From Trichoplax sp. H2 (taxonomy: Eukaryota > Placozoa > Uniplacotomia > Trichoplacea), in contig NOWV01000046.1 in NCBI GenBank assembly GCA_003344405.1, positions 186,001 through 250,000 on the forward strand: a stretch of 64,000 nt of DNA, read 5' to 3'. Below the pieces are notes generated by a model, which made no database searches, was not told the DNA's origin, and worked only from the letters and a program-made list of their open reading frames with translations. This document shows positions 40,431-51,096 of this stretch, piece after piece (the stretch's first letter is position 1; each line of letters begins with the position of its first letter). The position numbers and the translations under genes were made by a program.

Positions 40431-42389
40431 AAACCTTAGGCCGGCCGCATGGGCAAGATTAGTGCTATTCGGATTTTCTGAGGCAAGAAACGCACATGGC
40501 TGCAGCGGAGGATGATCGGTCTCAGATATGAATTCAACATGAACGTTAAGAATCTTCCTTGCAAGTTCATCTTTCATGGAAAAACTGGATCAATGTTGAT
40601 CCGAAAAACTTTCAAGTACGAAAGGTAGAATAAAGTGCAATCCAGATCGATGTTGATCGCAGAAATTGTCGTAAAATGCATCACCGATTCAAAATGAAGG
40701 ACAAGTCTTGCTAAGTAAGGTGGCACATTGGAATCAATTATACAGTACAGTATATTTAGCTCAATTAAATTGAGGCTATGTAGAGTTTTGTCTACAAGTT
40801 TTACAATGTATGAGTTCAATGTTGAAGCCAAGATGATGAATACTTAATCTGTCAATCCACTGATCGTATAGTGTGATTATATCAAAAAATGTCCTCTAAG
40901 AAGTTCTGAACTGGCTTATAGTCCTTGTATATTGTTTTATCAGTGCAGTAGATTACTGTAATCGAACTGTATCTTTCACTTTGATCATAGGTTTATGCCC
41001 AAATGACGAATGTGCATGTAGAATCTCAGCGTGGTAAAAGCTCGCGATCAATTGTATCGATGACTTCTTTCGTGAGCTGCATCTCGGCGTTCATGACGAT
41101 ACGTGCAATTGATTAGACGAAAGCCTGTAAGTTGACCAGAAATTATAGTCAAGTTTAATGGGGATACTATTCCGAGGGTCTGAACATTACAATTTTTATC
41201 TTGCGTACATGAAAATCGTATAGGCTTGCAAAGAAAGTCACTTCCCAAGTTTTGCGCGAATCAATCATCGACATTCCGCAAGCAGTACTCCACGAGCCGT
41301 TTTCAAGCGGGTTCTCCTGTATTACGCTGTAATTTTCAGCATCCTGAAGGAGAGATGGCTCGTTCTTCTTAAATTAGCTACATAAACTGGGCGAATTGAT
41401 TTAGTAAGTACAATATGTTTGTTTTTTTGACATCGGGTAGTGATTTGCATTAGCTTAGTCACTTCGACTTGTAATGGTTCACATGTCTACTGTACTGCAG
41501 TACTTTGTTCTATCAGTCGTTAGCTATTACTGTTGCTATATAAAGAGAAGAACATTTTCTATAGGTAGAAGTTGGGTTCATACAGAATGTTTATAAATGT
41601 CTATCAAATGAAAATGATGATTTCTATGACTAATTACCAATGGATCCTGATGATCTACAATTCTATAAAATGAATTGTATATGATATTAAAAGTAAATTC
41701 TGATTGTAATGGCGTCCATTTACGCGTGTAGTATGTTAAGTGTATCAATTATGTTACCTTTTCTGTGGTATTTGACGACAGTTTGCAACTTTATTCTAGA
41801 GAACTACTAGGGACCTGGGACGAAATATTGCTATTGCTGGGAAGTTTGGCGAAAAATTTCATCAACATCTATTTAAGCTTAAGTAGATGTCATGTATTTA
41901 TTTCTATATTGCTTTCTTTGTAATACTGTACAGTGTACAGTAGTATGCATCAAGTTATCAATAAACCGAATTTACAGAACTGGTGCAGCTATCATAAGCG
42001 TACGTGTATTTATTTTTATATGTGATAAATTTATTCTGCATGCAGCATCATGGATAGGGTAGTGGTTTCTTGACCGAAATATCTCTTAATTCGAGACGTA
42101 CAGTATAATAAGGCTAGTTGGTAAGCATTTGCTGATTGTAGAAATTTGGATGTTATTTACCTTTCCTTGAGAAAAGAGGTTTACGACTATACACTATACA
42201 GTACTCTAAGAGCAATTAGCGGGCTTACAGCAATGAGTAATTTGGTTGTATTCTCATAAAGTGGAAAATGAAGGACAATTAGCACTAGAGTACAATGTGC
42301 AGTATGTTCAGACTGAATTTAAGGTTTAATGTCCTAAGCTCTATAAAGTATTAACCTTTTAATTAGGAAAAAGTTAATTCGTAGTAAAC

Positions 42390-42510
42390 ATTAACTTAAG
42401 GAATTCTGATCAACCAAGTTATTTGAAAGACTGTAGTTAGCATGACATTTTTTCTACATTCTTATTATTAAAATAATAAAGCGCCCGTGGTGTTTTGGGG
42501 GGGGGGGTTA
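42390..42510. repeat. Repeat module, inverted copy at 48.8 kb, with G11 run
   Basis: Sequence from GGAATTCTGATCAACCAAGTTATTTGAAAG through CTTATTATTAAAATAATAAAGCGCCCGTGGTGTTTT recurs in reverse complement at about 48805-48910. Here it ends in a run of 11 G (42497-42507), where the 48.8 kb copy has only a short C run, so the homopolymer may have expanded in this copy or be an assembly error. Confidence 0.8.
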
Positions 42511-42839
42511 AATATAATAAAAAGGTCTCCGACGTACGCTACTATACTGTAGTGTATTACTGTACAGGGTGTATGGAAAGTCATTTGAGATTTGTAACTG
42601 TACTGTAATATCAGGATACTTTCCAATGATTTTCCACACATTTTTGTTGTAATCGTATAGAGTAAAGCTTATCATTTTTCATGGTAATAGCTGTCATGAC
42701 CATGCCCTTACCAAAAAGACGCTAAGATAAATTTAACCTGCACGTCCAAATATCGCTGACGGAAAATTCTGGCTTATCGCCATTTTGTACAAAAGTTGGC
42801 AGTAGGACGGTTTCAGCTAAATACTGTACTGCATTCTAA

Positions 42840-43400
42840 GAACTTTATTTAGCGTACAGTGTACACTGTACAGTACAAGAATTTCCCATTGTCACATATT
42901 GGCTAACTACCTTATAGATCTGTGTTGTGATAAACATGTTATGTAAATATGTTATGTAAATACTGTACATCTCATGTGTTATTGTTATTCTGATCTTATT
43001 GTTGATATTATTATTGTAGGCATTAAGATACGTCTATATATGTACTTGTTAGTTGTTTTTATGAATAGTATTAATTCTGTTCCTCGCGTAATCCCAAAGA
43101 TCTAACCTGTTTACGCTATACTATTTACCTGTCAACAGGCTCAGAGATCGCTATATAAATGAGCGCATCTCTTGCTAACGGTAGTAGTGATTATACCTCG
43201 TCTCTCTCGTTATCCTCTCTGTCTTTCTTTAATAAACACAGTTTTCTTGACTTTGAGTTGTACGTCTCTGCATACAACAGAATATATTACACCCATAAAC
43301 GCTGTACTGTACACTGCACAGTGTTGCAGTACGCAGTACAGAACGGTACTAGAGCTCGAACTGTACCACTCACTTCTTGATAAAATAATAATACAGTACT
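42840..43400. repeat. Palindromic words and unique spacer
   Basis: GTACAGTGTACACTGTACAGTAC at about 42855-42877 is a near-perfect palindrome. Further TACTGTACACTGCACAG words occur at 43301-43345. Between them is unique AT-rich sequence with a short plus-strand frame (43159-43380) whose C-terminal third is repeat translation. Confidence 0.75.
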
Positions 43401-43699
43401 AATGTACGGTGGCCGAGAATAGTGGGGTTACACTACTGCAGAAGCCCCTGACTGCATGACGTAAAAATGTAACACCGTTGGTCAACTATGCGCCATTCAA
43501 TAGCGGTTTTATCTTTCCAGAGTAAATTTCCTCTATGCTCTCTATTGTATGTATTAATGATAACGCTTCATTTACAATGGAATGCGCTATGTGGAACATT
43601 TTAATTGATTATTAATTTAAATCATAATATCGATAATTGCCTAGTGTACAGTACTGTATGTATATTGTCTATTATCACTGTTATTGTTTGTTTTTAAAG

Positions 43700-43810
43700 T
43701 ACTTAATAAGCCACCATCGTTTGATTAGCTAATCTGCCGGCCCAAGGTCGAGTCTTGCTGGACTTGTTGTTTACAGTACATTTCGTACAGTACAGTACCA
43801 GAAGACCGCG
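43700..43810. repeat. Repeat module, inverted copy at 48.2-48.4 kb
   Basis: GCCACCATCGTTTGATTAGCTAATCTGCCGGCCCAAGGTCGAGTCTTGCTGG (about 43711-43762) followed by palindromic words and AAGACCGCGGTACAGTATTTAAATCATTATCGTTTGA recurs in reverse complement at about 48190-48360. A second, shorter copy of the GGTCGA...CCGCGGTAC part is also included there. Confidence 0.8.
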
Positions 43811-43936
43811 GTACAGTATTTAAATCATTATCGTTTGAATGGCCCAAGGTAGTATAAAGCTGGTGTCTTGTGACAGTACTGTATCATACTACTGGCCAGC
43901 ATTGCAATCTCATTCATCGTACAGTACGGCCACCGT

Positions 43937-45652
43937 AGCATTATGATATATAGCGCCGTGGGTTCCCTTCGGTGTTCATTTTGCTTGAAAGAACATCAGG
44001 ACTCGACCTATTTTTCGTGTATCGGTCATCTCCAAATTATAACTTACAAGCTGCAAATCAATTTAAACCACCTTGGTTCGTATATTTTTGTTCCAATTAG
44101 AACTAAAAAAAATTGGGTTTTATCCTAAAGTGCAACATTCAATCGGTATCCGCATTACTGTAGTTGGTCTACTTCGTCGAAACGCCTTCAACCACCTGAG
44201 AGTCGCATTGAATGGATGATGCAGATAATATACGTGCTGAAGAAAGGAGGCTATGGCACATTGACGATTTTGCCGAGAACGCTGTACCAAGAGGAAGAAA
44301 TTATGCTTGGTATGATAATCTTCCTTTAATGCGGCGATATTTACGATATTTGCTGCAAGCTTGGCAACAACTACGCTATATTTTCTTCTAGTTGATGGAA
44401 ACAATTCATTTCTATTAAACGTTGAATTGCATAGAAAAAAGGAAAACTTTAATTTTTTTTTGTCTACGTATTTTCGTGCTGTACCATGTTCTACGTGAAG
44501 TACACCGATGATCGTAGCTGGTTTTAATCTGTATAAAACGATGCTGTCTATACTCTTTCTTTCCTTTTTTTCCATATTCTGCTTTGTGCTGGATACACTT
44601 AGCAAGATATGACTTTTTTGATCAATTTCGTATGAATTAACAGGTTATAAAGTTTCAATGCTCTGTAGTTAAATACTACTGTATGCGACAGTGTGATATC
44701 CAGTGGTCAATACAGTATTCAGATGGAATCGCCGTAGGCGGTAGTGCCGGTGAAAATTTGTTGTAGTCAACTTGGTAGTATGATGCTGTAGTATCGCTGA
44801 TTTCAGCCATATCAAGTTATCTTGTAATTCTTTCCACTATTATCCATCACCTGTTTGTATTCAATCGCTTGGATCCGCTGTTAATTTCCGAAAAAGTAGC
44901 AGAGTACAGTACAATATTATTATTATGAATGACCTCTGTAAACAGTGTGTGGACGGACGTACCATGTATTGCGCATGTTGGTCAGCTGCAAAGACTTTCA
45001 GTATGCTGTCTTACTCTCAGGTAACAAACTGAATTAACCTCCTTGTTATCCTACAAACTAGAGTAAACTCTATACAGTACTGTATATGTACGTATACTGT
45101 ACAGTACTGTATGATGATTGTATGGTAGTACTTGTAATACAGTAGGTGATAACATTGTAAAAGGCGGACTGATAAGCTACTAATTGTAGTGCGAAGTATA
45201 AACTGTAATCGTATCGAGGTGTAACCTCGTGTAGCTGTAAATACCGATCAACTAATAATAAAATGCGGTTATCAATCTTACTCACGGAGTGAACTTATTA
45301 TTGAAGAACATAACAGTTATTACATGTAAAGTCAATGAACAGACTGTATTTGAAGATATTTTGCTTCATGAAAGGATAGACTAGAGAAATGGCGATGCAG
45401 TAATATTTGATATTTTGGTAATGATGGAGTACAATCCGTATATTATGACGTCACAAAATGATGACCATTTTTCAATCAAGTATAGAATCCATGATCGCGC
45501 TAATTAACTTACTGTCATAGTTAATTTACTTTCATCGATCGACAAATTTTTCAAATCGTGTAAGACGTATTACTATTCATAAAATATATCTTGATAGCGT
45601 AATTTAAATTTAAATTTGTATTGATCAATTAACTCTATTAATAGCCCTACAT
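43937..45652. repeat. Direct duplication, copy 1
   Basis: It matches 49174-51096 almost base for base (AGCATT(A/G)TGATATATAGC at the left, TTAACTCTAT(T/C)AATAGCCCTAC at the right). It lacks the roughly 205 bp present in copy 2 after AAAAAAGGAAAACT. Open frames on both strands survive in both copies (plus 44212-44391, 59 codons; minus 44120-44605, 161 codons), so neither can be chosen as coding from conservation alone. It ends next to a TATACAGTACTGTATA palindrome-bearing tract at 45070-45115. It may be a transposable-element body without recognised transposase, or a segmental duplication within the mosaic. Confidence 0.85.
44212..44391 (+). other. Short open frame in duplication copy 1
   Basis: ATG after an in-frame stop, 59 codons. 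The second-copy counterpart (49449-49625) differs by one whole-codon deletion and about nine substitutions, nearly all amino-acid changing. The N-terminal half is charged (MDDADNIRAEERRL) and the C-terminal half is an Arg/Leu/Tyr/Trp-rich amphipathic stretch. There is no evidence of purifying selection in this frame and no recognised family. Probably not a functional gene. Confidence 0.15.
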
Positions 45653-45668
45653 AGGAACTTTTAGGTTA

Positions 45669-45822
45669 ACAATAGGTCTAAGGCGTATCTTGCGAAGATG
45701 CGCCTTAGACCTATTGTTCCCGTATGAAAACAATACAGCATGCATAGTAGGCGTGAACCTTCAGCAGCTAGTAGCAAAACGGCGTAGAATCTACTGCCTT
45801 TGCTATTAAACGAAAATGTTAC
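45669..45822. repeat. Hairpin plus inverted module (partner at 46.76-46.92 kb)
   Basis: AACAATAGGTCTAAGGCG...CGCCTTAGACCTATTGTT is a 50-bp hairpin at 45669-45719. The adjoining CGTATGAAAACAATACAGCATGCATAGTAGGCGTGAACCTTCAGCAGCTAGTAGCAAAAC stretch is present in reverse complement at about 46790-46865, next to a second copy of the same hairpin. Confidence 0.8.
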
Positions 45823-45824
45823 TG

Positions 45825-46500
45825 TACAGTACTGTATGCCATACAGTAGGATAAAGCTGGTGTCATGTCTAGTACTGTGCACGTTCGCCAGTTTTAATGA
45901 ACGAACGTGCGAACGTCCAATTTGAACGTCGGACGTTCATTGAACGTACCAACGTACACAGTGTACAGTGTTAACACTACAGTATATAGTGTACACTGTA
46001 CTGTACAATGTCCTGTACAGTAACCGTGCATTTGTACAGCATACAGTACATTACAGTACAGTACAGTACTGTACACAGTACACGATATAAAGTTACTGAA
46101 CCTCTGACAGGTCTACACGGTACGGTATAAAGTTACTGAACCTCTGTTAAATGAGCACATTATCGTAAACCGTCAGTAAAGCGACGGGAGTTTGCACTAC
46201 TGTACAGTAGTGACTCTGAAATACAAAGTGTTGTACTGTAAAAGACGTTTGTACTACTGTACTGTACTGTATAGTACTGTACTGTATTGGGGTGGGATTA
46301 TACAAACTGACTGTATACACTGTACTGTACACTGTACACTGTACAAGTGTACAGTACAGTTCGTCGACGTCCGATCTGACAACGAACGTACATACCGAAC
46401 GTCCAAAATCGAACGTCCGTTGGACGTCCAATCGCTCGACGTCTACAGCACTAGTCATGTCTACTGTACTGTACTGTACTACTGGCCATTGCAATCTCCT
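45825..46500. repeat. Palindromic TACTGTAC words interleaved with GAACGTCC words
   Basis: Two word families alternate here. The first is TACTGTACAGTA-type (45830, 45955-46080, 46195-46360, 46460-46480). The second is GAACGT/GACGTC/CGTCCA-type (45886-45955 and 46362-46445), with the two GAACGT tracts arranged around the centre of the unit. The long open frames on both strands (for example 46147-46494 and 46192-46536) are simply repeat translation. Confidence 0.8.
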
Positions 46501-46655
46501 TCATCGTACAGTAGCGTTCAATCGATCAAGCATTGAATTTTGTTAACCATTTTTTTTTTTGGGTTAACAAAGTTCAATGCTTGATCGATTGCACGCTACT
46601 GTACGATGTACGATGAAGGAGATTGCAATGCTGGCCACTAGTATGATACAGTAGA
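46465..46655. repeat. Foldback element
   Basis: The left arm (CTACTGGCCATTGCAATCTCCTTCATCGTACAGTAGCG then TCAATCGATCAAGCATTGAA and TTTTGTTAACC, 46479-46549) is matched in reverse complement by GGTTAACAAAGTTCAATGCTTGATCGATTGCACGCTACTGTACGATG...GAAGGAGATTGCAATGCTGGCCACTAG (46562-46641). The T-rich loop is about 11 bp. A half copy of the right arm lies at 48912-48985, and a related GGCCAGCATTGCAATCTC piece at 43895-43915. Confidence 0.85.
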
Positions 46656-46761
46656 CATGGCACCAGCCTTAAATGCTCATTGTTAAACTGTACAGCGTGT
46701 ATGGAAAGTCTCCAAAGACTTTCCAGTATTTTTCCTAGAAATTTGAAACATAAATTCCTAA

Positions 46762-46922
46762 CATTTTCGTTTAATTGCATAGGCAATAGCTTCTATGTCG
46801 TTTTGCTACTAGCTGCTGAAGGCTCACGCTTACTATGCATGCTGTATTATTTTCATACGGAACAATAGGTCTACGGCCGCATCTTCGCCTTTCCTTAGAC
46901 CTATTGTTCCCGTATGAAAACA
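46762..46922. repeat. Inverted copy of the 45.7-45.8 kb module
   Basis: ACATTTTCGTTTAATTGCATAGGCAATAGC...GTTTTGCTACTAGCTGCTGAAGG...TATGCATGCTGTATT...CATACGGAACAATAGGTCTA is the reverse complement of 45705-45822, followed by a hairpin GGTCTACGGCCGCATCTTCGCCTTTCCTTAGACC like that at 45669. Confidence 0.8.
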
Positions 46923-46929
46923 GTACAGT

Positions 46930-47780
46930 TTAAACAATAAGCAGTACGTACAGTAAATACAGGCCAAAAATAGAAAAGTCTATTCAGCTCGATGGATGTT
47001 GCTTCTTAGTTAAATTGCCCTATTTTTATCGTTATACTGGTCCAATCATTGATATATATTAACAATTGTATGAATAGTGAACAATTTGCAATATGTTATG
47101 TATCTCTTTCTTGAAGATTAAGCTATAAAAGTTAAAAATGAAGTAAAAACGCTGCCCAAACCCGATCAAATTATTGATTTTCTAACCCGAAATGAGCACA
47201 ATCGCTATACAAGCACTGCATTAGCACAGAATTACTTGACTTTGAATCCCTCCCTGGAGTTGGGTTTGAGGTTGACTTTATTAAGGACACTAATGCTGGC
47301 TCTTCTCGGCCACCGTAGATAGCTGACTGAGAATGAAGGTTCCATTGATTAACGAGTCACCGTTTCTTTACAAATCTCATTTACTGTATATGACGTATGT
47401 GCACACTATCCAGTATTATTTGCGAGTTAAGATAAAAAAGTTTATTCTCTTCCGGATGAATTGCTTATGTATTAGCAGCAGAGCTTATCTTCATATTTTG
47501 AATAGCTAGTCAATAACTCCTACCGTACTGTAAAAGTAAAGTAACCAATCTCAAGTACACGATCACTAAGTTAGTACACGTTGCAACGCGTTGTAGATCA
47601 TCTTATATTCAATTAATTATTTGTCAGGGACTACTGAAGGAAAGAGAAAGAGAGACAGAAAAGGATTTTTCATCGACAAAAATGTGAGAATCGATTTTTT
47701 TGCTGGTCATTTGGCTATACCTGAAGACTGAAAGCGTACAACGTCACCAATCACCTTGGAGGCACTTTTTTGCGAGCACA
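46930..47780. other. Unique non-coding island in the repeat mosaic
   Basis: About 850 bp without palindromic words or recognised exon, AT-rich at the left. Nothing supportable. Confidence 0.35.
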
Positions 47781-47784
47781 CTTG

Positions 47785-49140
47785 TAAACAATGTACTGTA
47801 CTGTACATTCAAGTGTACAAGTGTACTGTACAGTACGATGTGTTCATTTCCTTTCAGACTGGGAAAAAGGGAAGAACAGTACCGAAATCAAGGTCAAATT
47901 ACTATACTTTATACCATAATGGAGCTAGAGAGCTGAACTTTTTATACAAGTTGATAGAATTAAATGTCTATGCAAGAAGAGTCGAAGCAGATAGTAATCA
48001 TTACTATGTACAATACTTTGCCATGCCAAAGTTGGAAACGAAAATAAACCCACGTTTACAGGCGGAGGGGGTTCCATTTTTATCGATGAAAAGTCGTCGT
48101 TTCCTGTCTCTTCCTTTTTCTTCCGTACAGTGTACAGTACAGTACACTACAGTACTGTATAAAATGTACTGTCAACATTGAACAATAAGTCAAGCAAGGT
48201 TCGACCTTGGGCCAATCAAACGATAATGATTTAAATGCTGTACCGCGGTCTTTTCGTACAATACAGCACAGCACAGTACAGTACTGTCAACAACAAATCC
48301 AGCAAGACTCGACCTTGGGCCGGCAGATTAGCTAATCAAACGATGGTGGTTTAAATACTTTAAACAATAACAGTGATAATAGACAATATACTGTATATCA
48401 CACTAGGCAATTGTCGATATTATAATAGCCCTTTAATAATCAATTAAAATGTTCCACTTAGCGCGCATTCAAATGTAAATGAAGCGTACAGTACATACTG
48501 TACGTACAGTACAATAGAGAGAGGAAAGATAAAACCGCTATTGAATGGCAGTACAGTAGAAGTTGACCAACGGTATTACAGTACTGCAAGACTGCAAAGT
48601 ACTGTACACTGTACAGTATGTTTATGTGTACTGTACTGTACACACAAACTGTGCAGTATGAATAGAGTGTGTGGAAAGTCATTTGATATTTGTACAGTAC
48701 AGCGTTTACGGGAAATTTTTGTACTGTACAGTGTACAGTATACTGGTGTACTGTACAGTGTACAGTACACGATAGTAGCGGATGTCGGAGACCTTTTACT
48801 ATTTTGAACCCCCAAAAACACCACGGGCGCTTTATTATTTTAATAAGAGTGTAGCAAAAATTCATGCTAACTACAGTCTTTCAAATAACTTGATTGATCA
48901 TAATTCCTTAACAAAGTTCAATGCTTGATCGATTGCACACTACTGTACGTACGATGAAGGAGATTGCAATGCTGGCCAGTAGTATGTACTGTATGATACA
49001 GTAGACATGACACCAGCTTTATCCTATGGCATACTGTACAGTACTGTACTGTACTGTACGTACAGTACAGTAGAACGATCGAACGAGGAGTCAGTCGATT
49101 GTACTCTACGGTACAATGTACTGTAGTGTTTCCCAAAAAA
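47785..49140. repeat. Palindromic word cluster with inverted modules
   Basis: Dense TACTGTACAGTA-type words (47790-47840, 48125-48175, 48258-48285, 48484-48515, 48570-48620, 48695-48770, 49025-49075) separate reverse-complement copies of modules from 42.4-43.8 kb (48190-48360 and 48790-48910) and a half foldback (48912-48985). The 141-codon plus frame 47756-48181 and 135-codon minus frame 48458-48865 both start and end in repeat words and are not credible genes. Confidence 0.8.
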
Positions 49141-49173
49141 ATTAGGGGGGCAGCAGTGTTGATATTTATAGTT

Positions 49174-51096
49174 AGCATTGTGATATATAGCACCGTGGGT
49201 TCCCTTCAGTGTTCATTTTGCTTGAAAAAACATCACCACTCAACCTTTTTTTCCTGTCTCGGTCGTCTCCAAATTATAACTTACAAGCTGCAAATCAATT
49301 TAAACCACCTTGGTTCGTGTATTTTTGTTCCAATCAGAACTAAAAAAAATTAGGTTTTATCCTAAAGTACAACATTCAATCGGTATCCGCATTACTGTAG
49401 TTGGTCTACTTCGTCGAAACGCCTTCAACCACCTGAGTGTCGCATTGAATGGACGATGCAGATAATATACGTGCTGCCGGAAGGAGGCTACGGCGCATTG
49501 GCGATTTTGCCGAGAATGAAGCACCAAGAGAAAGAAATTATGCTTGGTATGATAATCTTTTAATGCGGCGACATTTACGATATTTGCTGCAAGCTTGGCA
49601 ACAACTACGCTATATTTTCTTCTAGTTGATGGAAACAATTCATTTCTATTAAACGTTGAATTGCATAGAAAAAAAGGAAAACTCATGGATGACCGGTGAC
49701 ACTAGTTGGATAGTGTACGCACTTGGCATCTTGAGAAAAAAAAAATGAACTTCTTAATTAATTTAATATATCTTACTAGTACATAGCTAAACGATTTACT
49801 GTGCTTCGTGAATTCTAATATATTATAGTAAGCTAAACATAGTCTAGCTTGCATCCAAGTGAAAGTGAATATTTTCTTAACTTCAACTTTTATTTTTTTT
49901 TGTCTACGTATTTTCGTGCTGTACCATGTTCTACGTGAAGTACACCGATGATCGTAACTGGTTTTAATCTGTGTAAAACGATGCTGTCTATACTTTCTTC
50001 CCTTTTTTTTTTATATTCTGCTTTGTGCTGGATACACTTAGCAAGATATGACTTTTTTGATCAATTTCGTATGAATTAACAGGTTATAAAGTTTCAATGC
50101 TCTATAGTTCAATACTACTGTATGCGACAGTGTGATATCCAGTGGTCAATACAGTATTCAGATGGAATCGCCGTAGGCGGTAGTGCCGGTGAAAATTTGT
50201 TGTAGTCAACTTGGTAGTATGATGCTGTAGTATCGCTGATTTCAGCCATATCAAGTTATCTTGTAATTCTTTCCACTATTATCCATCACCTGTTTGTCAT
50301 CAATCGCTTGGATCCGCTGTTAATTTCCGAAAAAGTAGCAGAGTACAGTACAATATTATTATGAATGACCTCTGTAAACAGTGTGTGGACGGACGTACCA
50401 TGTATTGCGCATGTTGGTCAGCTGCAAAGACTTTCACAGTATGCTGTCTTACTCTGAAAAGCGTAAGCGGTACCGATTCCACCTGTAGAGGTAACAAACT
50501 GAATTAACCTCCTTGTTGTCCTACAAACTACAGTATATACAGATGTATACAGTACTGTACACTGTACAGTACATATCGATAAACTACAAGCCGACGGACG
50601 CGTACGCAATCGAACATGAATTTCAATTGTAACCGCAATGTTAACTTGTTTTTAATTTTCTTCTTGTCATCGAGGTACAAATTTGTTACTCGATATGTTA
50701 TGCTTGATTGATTATATTGTTATTACATGTAAAGTCAATGAACAGACTGTATTTGAAGATATTTTGCTTCATGAAATGATAGACTAGAGAAATGGCGATG
50801 CAATAATATTTGATATTTTGGTAATGATGGAGTACAATCTGTATATTATGACGTCACAAAATGATCATTTTTCAATCAAGTATAGAATCCATGATCGCGC
50901 TAATTAACTTAATTAACTTACTGTCATATTAATTTACTTTTCCTTTCGATCGACAAATTTTTCAAATCGATCGACTAATTTTCAAATCGTGTAAGACGTA
51001 TTACTATTCATAAAATATATCTTGATAACGTAATTTAAATTTAAATTTGTATTGATCAATTAACTCTATCAATAGCCCTACGGGACGTATCATAGG
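49174..51096. repeat. Direct duplication, copy 2 (with ~205-bp extra segment)
   Basis: Near-identical to 43937-45652 in the same orientation. It carries about 205 extra bases at roughly 49683-49887 (starting CATGGATGACCGGTGAC, ending before TTTTATTTTTTTTTGTC), plus smaller indels: 28 bp around 50456-50490, an AATTAACTT duplication near 50905, and a CGATCGACAAATTTTTC repeat near 50945-50985. The extra segment has no obvious terminal repeats, so it could be either an insertion here or a deletion from copy 1. Confidence 0.85.
49449..49625 (+). other. Short open frame in duplication copy 2
   Basis: ATG start, 58 codons. It contains GRRLRRIGDFAEN, whose LRRIGD core equals that of the BIM BH3 helix, but the hydrophobic position four residues before the Leu is Ala, and the copy-1 counterpart reads RRLWHIDDFAEN. 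Substitutions between copies in this frame are nearly all non-synonymous, arguing that the frame is not under selection. No C-terminal membrane anchor of normal type is present. Confidence 0.15.

Noticed and set aside
43943-44128. 61-codon plus frame at the start of the duplicated element
   Set aside because: Conserved between copies only as expected for near-identical DNA; no motif.
46147-46536. Open frames of 84-115 codons on both strands
   Set aside because: They are translations of TACTGTAC and GAACGTCC words (Tyr-Cys-Thr-Val / Ser-Thr-Val-Gln patterns) and are open on both strands for that reason.
47756-48181. 141-codon plus-strand frame
   Set aside because: Both ends are palindromic repeat; the central part has no recognised motif.
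48458-48865. 135-codon minus and 88-codon plus open frames
   Set aside because: The same repeat-derived translation; starts and ends lie in repeat words and no splice or family support exists.
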